Assembly: GCA_003457135.1 (NCBI GenBank)
Contig: DMSQ01000078.1
Coordinates: forward strand, 1-44,121
DNA length: 44,121 bases
Reading direction: 5' to 3'
Source: Prolixibacteraceae bacterium
Lineage (GTDB): Bacteria > Bacteroidota > Bacteroidia > Bacteroidales > Prolixibacteraceae
Shown here: positions 21,301 to 27,848 of the stretch, piece by piece
Position numbering within the stretch: position 1 is the stretch's first letter
Layout: the number at the start of each line of letters is the position of its first letter
The notes under the pieces: generated by a model
Database searches by the model: none
Told to the model about the DNA's origin: nothing
The model's input: the letters and a program-made list of their open reading frames with translations, nothing else
Made by a program: the position numbers and the translations under genes

Positions 21301-22432
21301 GATGGCCATTTTCCAACCGCTGATTGATGCCGGGAAACTGAAGAAAGTGCTGGATGAAACGGGTAATACACTCGAAGATTTTGGTGTATTTGGTGGATGG
21401 ACCAATAACATTGGCAATATGGACCTTGACCGGGGATATAAAGTAAATGTTACTGAACCAGTTGTGCTGGATCTTGAGGGAACCCCGGTTCCATTGCCGG
21501 AAGACATCAGCCTGAATATCGGATGGAATATTATTGGATATCCTTCCAATCAACCCAAGGATGCCATGACCATCTTCCAACCGCTGATTGATGCCGGGAA
21601 GCTTAAAAAAGTAATGGACGAAGCAGGATCAACACTTGAAGATTTCGGTTTCTTTGGCGGATGGACGAACAACATCGGTAACCTGACGCCAAATAAAGGC
21701 TACATGGTGAACATGACTTCAGCCGGAACTTTGACGATACCTGCAAGTGGTACCAAACTGGCAGTGATCCCGCCTGAAATCCATGCATCAAGCCATTTCG
21801 GAAAGGTTTATATAGGAAATGGGACCGATCATGCAACCATTAACCTGTTAAATCTGGCAAAAAGCGGATTTAGGGAAGGAGATGAAATCGGAATCTTTGA
21901 TGGGAATCTTTGCGTTGGATCTGCTCAGATCGGTTCAGAACAACTGCATCAAAACAGCATCAGTATTCCGGCTTCATGCAACGACGGACTGGCGAAAACT
22001 CCAAATGGCTTCACTCCTCACCAGCCAATAAGTCTTCGGTTATTCCGTAACAATCAGGAATATCTGCTTCAACCGGATTTACAAAATAACAGTAAAAGCA
22101 TCTTTGAAAAAGGGGAATCCATGTTTGCAATTGTCAATACAGAATTGGCAACCAAACTTACAGAATTGACCCAACCTGTTTCACTCAGATGTTATCCTAA
22201 TCCTTTTAACGAGCAGATAACCATCGAAATAGCCATTTCTGAGGCACAAAAGATGGAAGTCAAAATTTTCGATCTCAGCGGACGTATAGTTCGGGCCCTT
22301 TATATGGGAAGTACCTATGAAAAGACCATTCTGAACTGGGATGGAAAAAATGACGATGGGGTAAAAATGGCGCCTGGAAGCTATTTTATCAAAGCAAATC
22401 AAACAGTCGAAAAAATAGTGCTGAGTCACTAA
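12326..22432 (+). CDS. Giant mosaic extracellular protein (CARDB, Calx-beta, Big_5-like, PKD), T9SS-exported
   Basis: 3368 residues from the first ATG; ATGs at 12377 and 12398 are alternatives, the last giving a more usual signal peptide (hydrophobic core about 58-75, cleavage about VNA|TLY at 76). In order: a GD-type N-terminal module; CARDB-like domains (about 289-395 and 412-530); four Calx-beta domains (about 536-945); a third CARDB (about 953-1065); two carboxypeptidase-regulatory-like domains (about 1089-1170 and 1387-1470) separated by NPCBM/CARDB-like beta domains. A Cys/Gly/Trp-rich block (about 1594-1747) leads into a helical stretch and an uncharacterised beta-rich core (about 1921-2198). 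Several Big_5/Ig-like domains (about 2334-2870), one PKD repeat (about 2873-2965) and two tandem GWN modules (2973-3150) follow. Last are a GDEIGIFDG module and a FlgD-like T9SS sorting domain (about 3285-3368; YPNPFNEQITIEI, GKNDDGVKMAPGSY). No catalytic motif is evident. A structural, adhesive or scaffolding role is inferred. Confidence 0.88.
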   Translation: MEKMNKNPLSCWKCDLQMRKNQPIMKKSIHKNSQLPFPGILDGLRKSRWSFKRIQTIAIRNIALALLVWLPMAVNATLYLPAIPSNSSLAKKFELSTELTFRVKVGETYLPSGALIAYIKGEIRGAQTASVNFPVTGINVYKILIFNDKASGDSISFKYYDIFSEKIYDIKEKIEFVPNLIPDYANPAILTAFCKPITNVIGLIPENGKENLNPTLDLFWQPSANTTSYNLFLWEDGASVPTTPNYPNIYNTTLRVYNLKYGQLYRWKIKSSNDCSSVESAVQTFKVRQLPDLTITEVTAPANIESGSNFAISFKIKNIGIGNTAGAIWNDAVFVSNDATFSNDDKLLSNTTNIKQLDPDSIYSKSVTVSLPLDYSGNYYFFVKTDYYNSVSELLENNNESKTTNATNVALKSLPDILVKDIQAATANVNPGDSLLLSWKVENKGGTTATGGWVEKISLVPVSGLVLSFTPNIEYKLPLAAGSTINRSRKIKLPEILRFSGEATIEVELIPFPELEEYPANKANNKAQSAGKVTVGNLLYLEIQTTSVLESTPISVRCIVTRSGDYTADLVVALSASVAGQVTIPATVTIPANQSSIVFNLNTINNAVLDGTRNVDITSSAATYTSSAKTITILDDEIPTLSASLSKTTPTEGETIELTVTRDLVTNQALNVSISTNKALQWTFQSALVIPANVASGKVSVLVTDDNIPELKADAVIYASSSGVTTGQVTGTIIDNDIPQVTFEILSDTVSESAGVYATWGLITRVKGDENITVNLSQSPSGALFFPATITLSKGVGSQKFNIGVVDNGDVDGYRKSTISGSIFISSCNCGTTPENGGVVKDDLVIADNDGPSLSVSVNPLSLPEGKTNAGNLTISRNTPTTEALAVSISHNDDTEVSIQTSATIPAGQKSVIVPINTINDNVEDGNQMVSIQASAPTFSSGFGYVFVSDQNKPDLEITDIALNNDTAATNEMIEITGAAFNSGFATAPSGVKINFYYSKNNTLDTNDKVLGEFAFPASIPQGTSANYMKTIDVPDETGNFFILAKINPAETNTELVYFNNVSDAVALTITAEYRATAIADEDIYQPNTPVPIHGVALNSLNVPMPIVDVDVYILTGGTSRILKAKTNNQGEYAIDFVPNPNESGHYIIGACYPGQNLSVEQDNFDIPGLMRVSSANIIWEMKLGQILTGKIAIKNTSEATLNKLIITADKLPLGCDLTFDTLAVLAGNQTKEFNFVLKAKELTLGSDYEKINFTVISNQGASTSFPAYYYCQALQAQLKADPVSINTTMTKGKSRLYELFIYNNGAGESGTVTISLPNVTWMKLMSPATITNIAPQDTATVILNLAPTDDIQLNTPISGSIAVNCVNGNGVLVPYRVEAVSEETGGLKVDVIDEYTYYTVDKPHVKNAHVVVRHPFSGKIMADGFTGDDGIFSVASLPEGAYKMNVEAEKHEGFQTTVIIDPGRVNEQSVFLSFQAITYSWEVVPTEIEDNYEVVLVMKFETNVPVPVVVMEMPTEMPQLFNDETFPFMITLTNKGLITAKDVEVNLPQNDPEYVFLTNFAKLDLLAQQAIQVPVVMKRRDALKSANTIESSGPCTDYAYTVYGWECGTDKKWHQTSHGITFTGRVCPGGGWGGGGWGGWGGGGYGPSRGGGGTYYYDPSNYTPSISTPTAECDNCLTELALAILGCIPGPIGTASGVAACLRSAADGEVTAWDIVNCVVGFVPVVGCVWGLITTAITCYQDPPIFSRAELMAVLKEAHLSKMPPILRQSITDLEYIVYKTNAEIDWINEFVKPMDWQSKESFLDFIKLVDPFTKAMKPILPADLLLIQQNMDGTDISAAEINAFAIRWNNTMTAWKLNIFSPTAEYPDIINDNLLKEYKQKSDSVQQYTFKRGYTSVGEMYTQAIADVKDQIESGRGSVCASVTIQITQKVVMTREAFKGTLTIFNGHTTTAMKEIKLNLEIRDENGVLSNDLFQIETSALDILTGIDGTGTLGPQDKGSATVLFIPERGAAPEVPKSYSFGGSFSYLDPFSGVTVTKPLFPVTLDVNPSPDLYLHYFMQRDILGDDALTEPIEPIVPAEFAVMVQNNGFGTAKNVRIETAQPKITENEKGLAISFALIGSNLNGQPRQLGLTNIDFGNILPKKSTIGQWWFTSTLLGHFISYEAKVTHLDSRGNPDLSLISGVALHELIKSVRVYSPEDGINDFLVNEVQDSKEFPDIIYLSNSGTLDVYPAVSSSTSGSIAAGIELLVTPKQPGWNYIKFKDPGNGIYKIVSVTREDGQVIPLDNVWQTHVTMPDGEEPIYENMMHFLDVFAGTTTQKYIIKFSGPAQNPPQIVKFENVPTTFVTNPVTSINVVFNKPIDAATFNYEDMTLRVQGGADIMDATVIVTPINQTTYKIDLTTKSTLDGYYALNVQTTGIKDLIGTDGVVGMQANWTQFIGIPAVSEFIGLPGNNLGAPFDIMLLRFNVPIDKSTVLPARFIWKKDGTTVSGSVIVTEMDTEGKLFQLSGLQAFLSADGKYSLTVDLLNIKSLDGLNGILPQSVEWEIDQTAPLVNQIIPSTDGGYDQQHRTGFTVKFNEAVKGFGVSSLELWKDGLKQPLSQLDFAKKSDSVYQFTQFRMLTYYEGKYLLKVKMKDITDFAGNSRTDTVKYNWIVYRTPPKAVTDLRITPDRGFSNTDNVTDTRNVSALMTVNEPNTRIRIYQTDNVNPILLADTSNVAAGPLSLPISFTYTGNLTLEAHCTDIYTNNSVTKINVNIDETALLGTWKNVPANAVTTQPASLQIEFSDKLLDETKLKDYLKFERDGQSLGVQNLTITKSTDKLFVVAGMDQAGNATGTYAMTMDVTQLKKYSSGRDGISSTKGQYSLQSTNKAPNANAGINQTVDENTLVTLDGSGSTDPDSNPLTYSWTAPSGITLSSTTAVKPTFTAPEVTTDQSYTFGLTVNDGKVNSTASEIKITVKNVSGTSIQSISLNVGWNIISANVTPANLNMMAIFQPLIDAGKLKKVLDETGNTLEDFGVFGGWTNNIGNMDLDRGYKVNVTEPVVLDLEGTPVPLPEDISLNIGWNIIGYPSNQPKDAMTIFQPLIDAGKLKKVMDEAGSTLEDFGFFGGWTNNIGNLTPNKGYMVNMTSAGTLTIPASGTKLAVIPPEIHASSHFGKVYIGNGTDHATINLLNLAKSGFREGDEIGIFDGNLCVGSAQIGSEQLHQNSISIPASCNDGLAKTPNGFTPHQPISLRLFRNNQEYLLQPDLQNNSKSIFEKGESMFAIVNTELATKLTELTQPVSLRCYPNPFNEQITIEIAISEAQKMEVKIFDLSGRIVRALYMGSTYEKTILNWDGKNDDGVKMAPGSYFIKANQTVEKIVLSH
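17212..17302 (+). repeat. Gly/Trp-rich low-complexity segment
   Basis: The coding strand has a GC-rich run of GGC/GGT/TGG codons encoding alternating glycines and tryptophans, then a Tyr-rich tail (TYYYDPSNY). It sits between three preceding cysteines and a hydrophobic Cys-rich block in the 3368-aa protein. Four GGG or GGGG tracts within 17212-17260 could form a G-quadruplex in the mRNA. Base composition here is sharply different from the rest of the gene. Confidence 0.7.
21242..21775 (+). repeat. Tandem 267-bp duplication (two GWN modules)
   Basis: Units 21242-21508 and 21509-21775 each encode an 89-residue module. It begins SLN(V/I)GWNII, continues with IFQPLIDAGKLKKV and GGWTNNIGN, and ends in a GY.VN strand. 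DNA identity is high in the middle of the unit (for example ttccaaccgctgattgatgc in both), which points to a fairly recent duplication. Confidence 0.8.
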
Positions 22433-22482
22433 TAAATTCAACTTTCAGTGGCAATGTTTTATAAACTATAAAAATAAATTCC

Positions 22483-25400
22483 ATGAAAAGGCTTACATAT
22501 TTAATAGTGATTCTCCTTCTGGCGGCAAATAGTTTTGCTCAGGGACATTTTGATGTTGCTTTCAGCGGGGCAGGACACGATCACATGACCATATACGTGG
22601 TGAACGCTACCATTGGCGGAGTAGCTCTTGAAGCAGGAGATGAAATTGCGGTGTTTGATGGTTCTGTTTGTGCTGGAAAAGCAATACTTACACAATCCAT
22701 TGTTATGACCAACAAAAGCACTTTTGCCCGTGTTGCTGCATCCCAGAAAGATAATGGGCTTGCAAACGGATTTAACGTTGGAAATGACATTACCTTTAAA
22801 TTCTGGGATTCTTCCCAAAACAAAGAACTATCCGGAATAACAGCGGAATTTCTAAATCCTTCAACAGGTCAGCCAACAACAGCGCCCACTTTTACTGCAA
22901 GAGAAACAGTATTTGTGAAACTATCAGTTGCTGCTCCGGCCAACCAGGTTCCATCATCAAATGCTGGATCTGACCAATCGGTCAATGAAGGGGCAACTGT
23001 TACTCTTGATGGTTCAGCTTCTTCCGATCCCGATGGAAATCCTCTGACGTACAAATGGACTGCGCCAGCAGGGATTACCCTGAGTTCAAACACAGTGGTT
23101 AACCCAACCTTTACCGCTCCTGAAGTCACAATCAATACGAGTTATACTATTACTCTGGTGGTGAACGATGGACTGGCTGATTCACCAGCCGATCAGGTTG
23201 TCATCACGGTTAAGAATGTACCAAACCAAATTCCTGTTGCCAATGCAGGATCAGACCAGGCAGTTAATGAAGGGGCAACTGTTACTCTTGATGGTTCAGC
23301 TTCATCCGATCCCGATGGCAATCCACTGACGTACCAATGGACTGCGCCGGCCGGAATTTCATTGAACTCAACCACTGAAGCAAAACCAACATTTACTGCT
23401 TCTGAAGTCACGATCAATACCAGTTACACCATTACTCTGGTGGTGAACGATGGCGTGGCAGATTCTCCAGCCGATGAGGTTGTAATCACGGTGAAGAATG
23501 TATTAAACGGAACCCCGGTTGCCAACGCTGGTTCCGATCAGGCGGTTAATGAAGGGGCAACTGTTTCACTTGATGGTTCGGCTTCGTCTGATCCTGATGG
23601 AAATCCACTGACGTACAAATGGACTGCGCCAGCAGGGATTACTCTGAGTTCAAACACGGTGGTTAACCCAACCTTTACCGCTCCTGAAGTCACAATCAAT
23701 ACAAGTTATACCATTACTCTGGTGGTGAACGATGGACTGGCTGATTCACCAGCCGACCAGGTTGTCATTACCGTCAAACAGGTCAATAAAGCGCCGGTGG
23801 CCAATGCAGGGGCCAATCAGACAGTAAACAAAGGGGTACTGGTAACTTTGGATGGAACCGGATCAACTGATCCGGATGGCAATCCGCTGACCTACTTATG
23901 GACGGCGCCTGCAGGAATAACATTGAGTTCTGCAACTACCGACAAACCAACTTTTACCGCTCCGGAAGTTACTGCCGATGCCGATTTTACATTTTCACTG
24001 GTTGTGAATGATGGCACGGCAAACTCTGCGCCCGATGAAGTGGTGGTCACCGTATTGCAGGTCAATAAGGCACCCGTTGCCAATGCTGGTCCAGACCAGA
24101 CTGTGAATGAAGGAGCAATCGTGTCGCTTGATGGCTCGACGTCATCCGATCCTGATGGTAATCCACTAACATACAAGTGGACTGCGCCCGCAGGAATTTC
24201 ATTGAGCTCAACAACCGTAGCAAAACCTACTTTTACAGCCCCGGAAGTAACTATTAATACCAGTTACACATTATCATTGATTGTCAACGACGGATTGGCT
24301 GATTCTCCAACCGACCAGGTAGTCATTACAGTCAAACAAGTCAATAAACTACCGGTAGCCAACGCAGGGGCCAATCAATCGGTAAACGAAGGAGTACTGG
24401 TAACTTTGGATGGAACCGGATCATCCGATCCGGATGGTAATCCGCTCACTTATTTATGGACTGCACCTGCCGGAATAACACTGAGCTCAACAACTGCTAA
24501 CAAGCCAACTTTTACCGCTCCTGATGTTGCTGCCGACACCGATTATACCTTTTCACTGGTTGTGAACGACGGAACGGCAAACTCAACGCCTGATGAGGTA
24601 AAAATTACAGTCAAACAAGGCAACCAGGCGCCGGTAGCCTGTGCCGGACCTGACCAAACAGTGAACGAAGGCAGTTTGGTTACCCTGGATGGTTCCTGCT
24701 CTTATGATCCTGACAACCGGATGGCCTTCAGTTGGTCAATACCGGGAAATCCTCAGTTAAGTTCACCCCTTGGTATTAAAGTAACTGTAACCGGCCCTGC
24801 GCTGACTACCACTACCAACTATAATTTCTCGCTCGCTCTGCTTGATGGATTAGGCGGAAGTTCATCGCAAATTAACTGGACGGTTCCTTCCGGAGTAACA
24901 TTTAGCTCAACAACTGTTTCATTTATTAAAATTACTCCACCCAACAGCGGCAATAGTAATTACTCGTTTACAGTAAAGGTTTTCGACGGTTCAGATTTGT
25001 CTGACCCTAACCACAACGGGATGACTTATTTTGAAATTCCTCCAACGGATTTTATTATGAATCCGACCACCATCATTCAAATGAACATCACTGCACCTGA
25101 AGCCACTCCGCTAACCGATCAGACTTTTCTGATCGAGGTGAGCGATGCGACCAATTATCCTGCTGCAGGAACCATTTTCATGACCCAAACCTTTAAAATG
25201 CCTGCCGGTATTACCTTGGGTAAAACAACTGTTGCAATGCTTACCATTGTTTCTCCTGACGGAACTAATCCCGATTATAGGTTCACCTTTGAATTTAACA
25301 ACGGGTTGGGAATTTTTGACCCGGCAACAAGTGGTTTAACTTATCGCTGGACAGCGCCGCCAGGAATTATCCTTAGCTCAGAAACCAATCCAAAACCAAC

Positions 25401-27180
25401 TTTTACTGCTCCGGAAGTGAGTTCCGATACTGACTTTACTTTCACATTGGTAGTGAACGATGGAATAGCTGATTCCCCGCCTGATCAGGTAGTAGTTAAA
25501 GTCTTACACGTAAATAAAGCGCCTTCTGCCAGTGCCAGTGCCGATCAATCAGCAAATGAAGGTGCCACTGTAACATTAGATGGCTCGGCTTCATCCGATC
25601 CGGATGGCGATGCCCTAACTTACCTATGGTCAGCTTCTGGTGGAATTGTCTTAAGTTCAACAACTGCTGCCAAACCTACTTTCACTGCTCCGGAAATTAA
25701 CACCGATCTTGATTATACATTTTCATTGGTTGTGAACGACGGAACTGTAAACTCAACACCTGATGTTGTAAAAATCACTGTAAAACAGGTTAATAAAGCG
25801 CCGGTAGCCAATGCCGGGGACGATCAATCGGTAAACGAAGGAGTACTGGTTACTTTGGATGGAACCGGATCATCCGATATGGATGGCAATCCACTGACTT
25901 ATTCATGGACTGCACCCGCCGGAATAACACTTAGCTCAACAACTGCTGACAAGCCAACTTTTACCGCTCCTGAAGTTAGTAGCGATACCAATTATTCATT
26001 TTCACTGGTTGTGAACGATGGCACGGCAAACTCAGCGCCTGATGATGTAGTTATCACGGTAAAACAAGTCAATAAAGCGCCGGTAGCCAATGCCGGGGCC
26101 AATCAGTCAGTAAACAAAGGGCTATTGGTAACTTTGGATGGAACTGCTTCAACTGACCCTGATGGCAATCCCCTCACCTATTTATGGACTGCTCCCGCCG
26201 GAATAACACTGAGCTCTGCAACTGCTGACAAACCAACTTTTACCTCTCCTGAAGTTGCTGCCGATACCGATTACACCTTTTCATTGGTTGTGAACGATGG
26301 AACGGTAAACTCAGCGGCTGATGAAGTAATAGTTACTGTAAAAAAAGTCAACCAGGCGCCGGTGGCCAATGCCGGTGCCAATCAATCGGTAAACGAAGGA
26401 GTACTGGTAACATTGGACGGAACCGGATCATCCGATCCTGATGGCAATCCGCTGACTTATTTTTGGACAGCGCCTGCGGGAATAACACTGAGTTCATCAA
26501 CTGCCGCCAAGCCAACTTTTACCGCTCCTGAAGTAACCTCCGACACTGATTATTCATTTTCATTGATTGTGAACGACGGAACGGTAAACTCAGCGCCTGA
26601 TGAAATGGTGGTTACAGTGAAAAATGTAGATAAAGCGCCCTATGTAAAGGATCCAATTAAGAATGTATCTGTTGACAAAGGAGCGCCTGATCAAATTATT
26701 GATTTGAAAACCGTATTTGCTGACGATGATTTCGGCGATGTATTGATTTACAGTGTTATCTCAAATACCAATGATTTGGTGGTTGAGGCTAAAATCACAG
26801 GATCAAATCTGACTTTAGATTTTTCAAGTGTAAATATCGGATTATCAGAAATTGTGGTTACTGCAAGTTCAAATGGAAAGGAAGTCAATTCGAAATTTAC
26901 GGTTGAAGTTAACATACCAACTGGGATTATACCCGGGATTAATGATCCGGATGTAAGCATTTATCCAAATCCGACAAAAGAGAAGATATATCTGAAATTT
27001 AGTCAACTTCCGAAAACAGGTACATGCGTAACAGTTTACACCCATACAGGTATAATGATTTCCAAACATTTAGCCGACAGGCAGGAAGATTTCATTGACA
27101 TGAAAAATCTTCCATCAGGATTGTACCTGATAAAGATTGATCAATCAATATCAAAAACCTATAAAGTAGTTTTAGAGTAA
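22483..27180 (+). CDS. PKD-repeat surface protein with GDEIAVF N-terminal module, T9SS-exported
   Basis: 1565 residues with a signal peptide (cleavage about SFA|QG, residue 20). An N-terminal module (about 21-145) contains GDEIAVFDGSVCAGKA, matching modules in the two genes upstream. PKD/K319L-like repeats start at about 155; ten are canonical, with the pattern VANAG..Q.VNEG ... LDG..S.DPDGNPLTY.W. Repeat 7 is replaced by an irregular run (about 747-1011) of five half-repeats. After the last PKD repeat (about 1385) come the APYVKD-type domain (about 1386-1485) and a T9SS sorting domain (about 1490-1565; YPNPTKEKIYLKF, GLYLIKID). The C-terminal ~180 residues match the first gene of the window. 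It is probably the last gene of a co-directional set and is followed by a strong terminator. A stalk or adhesive role is likely; the ligand is unknown. Confidence 0.9.
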   Translation: MKRLTYLIVILLLAANSFAQGHFDVAFSGAGHDHMTIYVVNATIGGVALEAGDEIAVFDGSVCAGKAILTQSIVMTNKSTFARVAASQKDNGLANGFNVGNDITFKFWDSSQNKELSGITAEFLNPSTGQPTTAPTFTARETVFVKLSVAAPANQVPSSNAGSDQSVNEGATVTLDGSASSDPDGNPLTYKWTAPAGITLSSNTVVNPTFTAPEVTINTSYTITLVVNDGLADSPADQVVITVKNVPNQIPVANAGSDQAVNEGATVTLDGSASSDPDGNPLTYQWTAPAGISLNSTTEAKPTFTASEVTINTSYTITLVVNDGVADSPADEVVITVKNVLNGTPVANAGSDQAVNEGATVSLDGSASSDPDGNPLTYKWTAPAGITLSSNTVVNPTFTAPEVTINTSYTITLVVNDGLADSPADQVVITVKQVNKAPVANAGANQTVNKGVLVTLDGTGSTDPDGNPLTYLWTAPAGITLSSATTDKPTFTAPEVTADADFTFSLVVNDGTANSAPDEVVVTVLQVNKAPVANAGPDQTVNEGAIVSLDGSTSSDPDGNPLTYKWTAPAGISLSSTTVAKPTFTAPEVTINTSYTLSLIVNDGLADSPTDQVVITVKQVNKLPVANAGANQSVNEGVLVTLDGTGSSDPDGNPLTYLWTAPAGITLSSTTANKPTFTAPDVAADTDYTFSLVVNDGTANSTPDEVKITVKQGNQAPVACAGPDQTVNEGSLVTLDGSCSYDPDNRMAFSWSIPGNPQLSSPLGIKVTVTGPALTTTTNYNFSLALLDGLGGSSSQINWTVPSGVTFSSTTVSFIKITPPNSGNSNYSFTVKVFDGSDLSDPNHNGMTYFEIPPTDFIMNPTTIIQMNITAPEATPLTDQTFLIEVSDATNYPAAGTIFMTQTFKMPAGITLGKTTVAMLTIVSPDGTNPDYRFTFEFNNGLGIFDPATSGLTYRWTAPPGIILSSETNPKPTFTAPEVSSDTDFTFTLVVNDGIADSPPDQVVVKVLHVNKAPSASASADQSANEGATVTLDGSASSDPDGDALTYLWSASGGIVLSSTTAAKPTFTAPEINTDLDYTFSLVVNDGTVNSTPDVVKITVKQVNKAPVANAGDDQSVNEGVLVTLDGTGSSDMDGNPLTYSWTAPAGITLSSTTADKPTFTAPEVSSDTNYSFSLVVNDGTANSAPDDVVITVKQVNKAPVANAGANQSVNKGLLVTLDGTASTDPDGNPLTYLWTAPAGITLSSATADKPTFTSPEVAADTDYTFSLVVNDGTVNSAADEVIVTVKKVNQAPVANAGANQSVNEGVLVTLDGTGSSDPDGNPLTYFWTAPAGITLSSSTAAKPTFTAPEVTSDTDYSFSLIVNDGTVNSAPDEMVVTVKNVDKAPYVKDPIKNVSVDKGAPDQIIDLKTVFADDDFGDVLIYSVISNTNDLVVEAKITGSNLTLDFSSVNIGLSEIVVTASSNGKEVNSKFTVEVNIPTGIIPGINDPDVSIYPNPTKEKIYLKFSQLPKTGTCVTVYTHTGIMISKHLADRQEDFIDMKNLPSGLYLIKIDQSISKTYKVVLE
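22945..26640 (+). repeat. PKD-repeat coding array (about 282-bp units)
   Basis: Eleven PKD-type units of roughly 270-285 bp lie in tandem, interrupted by a half-repeat run at about 24721-25515. Units 1 and 3 are nearly identical at DNA level: gacgtacaaatggactgcgc occurs at 23046 and 23610, 564 bp (two units) apart. Over the following ~150 bp the few differences are all synonymous. Confidence 0.85.
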
Positions 27181-27215
27181 ATAGTGATTTTCTTATAGCG
27201 TTCCAATATTTTTTC

Positions 27216-27249
27216 AACCTCCGTCAGCTTAGGCTTTCGGAGGTTTTTT
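27216..27249 (+). terminator. Intrinsic terminator after the giant-protein array
   Basis: AACCTCCG (27216-27223) pairs perfectly with CGGAGGTT (27238-27245) across a 14-nt loop, and a T-run through 27249 follows. It lies 36 bp after the stop codon at 27180 and overlaps the stop codon of the convergent VanZ-like gene. The opposite strand has an A-run rather than a T-run after the stem, so it mainly serves the plus strand. Confidence 0.8.
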
Positions 27250-27657
27250 AATGATATTATTTTTTCGGGATTGTGATTCCATGACAGTAGCCACATAAAT
27301 TAAAATACCAACAAATACGCCCAAACTATTTGCAAAAATATCATACCATGAAAAAGAGCGTCCAGCCCGCATAACTAATTGGATAAACTCCATGAACATA
27401 CCCCAACCGATAGTTGCAAGGATAATAAAAATCACTCTATGATAGTGTTTTTCGGTTCTTAAAGCCCAGCAAAATAATACCGAAAGTATAAAATACATCA
27501 GAAAATGAATCATTTTATCGGCTCCTGGAAACAAAGGAACCTGAGGCAAATCCTGTGGTGGCAATAACGAAATGGCTGCTATACAGCAAACATATAAAAT
27601 GACTAAAAATATTCGAATAGACTGCCGAACTGTTAAAAGATAAGAGATCATATTCAA
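27229..27657 (-). CDS. VanZ-like integral membrane protein
   Basis: 142 residues with about four hydrophobic segments: the N-terminal FLVILYVCCIAAISLL, one around MIHFLMYFILSVLF, one around VIFIILATIGWGMFMEFIQL, and one around GVFVGILIYVAT. The order K-x-xHF-x-x-Y, then ME..Q, then D...N..G is the conserved core of the VanZ-like family, with its DKMIHFLMYF and SWYDIFANSLG segments. Most members have no known function; a few influence teicoplanin susceptibility. It stands alone, convergent with the giant-protein array and divergent from the RND operon. A Lys-rich cytoplasmic tail ends the protein. Confidence 0.85.
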   Translation of the reverse strand: MNMISYLLTVRQSIRIFLVILYVCCIAAISLLPPQDLPQVPLFPGADKMIHFLMYFILSVLFCWALRTEKHYHRVIFIILATIGWGMFMEFIQLVMRAGRSFSWYDIFANSLGVFVGILIYVATVMESQSRKNNIIKKPPKA

Positions 27658-27670
27658 AAAAGTAATACGT

Positions 27671-27702
27671 TTTGTACAATCAACAAATTGAAAGTACCTT
27701 TG
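27671..27702 (+). promoter_or_regulatory. Bacteroidota-type promoter for the RND efflux operon
   Basis: TTTG (27671-27674), a 20-bp spacer and TACCTTTG (27695-27702) match the Bacteroidota sigma-ABfr consensus (TTTG, 19-21 bp, TAnnTTTG) exactly. Transcription would start about 140 bp before the adaptor gene at 27849. The 191-bp gap is shared with the divergent VanZ-like gene, whose own promoter I could not identify. Confidence 0.65.
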
Positions 27703-27848
27703 TTAAGTTTATTATTAATCAAATATCGAAACTTTTTGTCAAACGATCACGAAGCAAGTTTTATTATTGCATCTTTTTCTGATTCAGTTAAACCATTCAA
27801 CTGATAATTTGTCGAATTAATTTAATTTTAAACCAAACCAACAAGTAT

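Noticed and set aside
24721..25515. Possible frameshift or pseudogene in the fifth giant gene
   Set aside because: The frame remains open and the half-repeats keep the expected strand pattern and TAP..G..LSS motifs, so it is treated as a real irregular segment.
27229..27657. Glycopeptide resistance determinant
   Set aside because: VanZ-like membrane proteins are common and mostly unrelated to resistance; no vanA/H/X-type genes are nearby.
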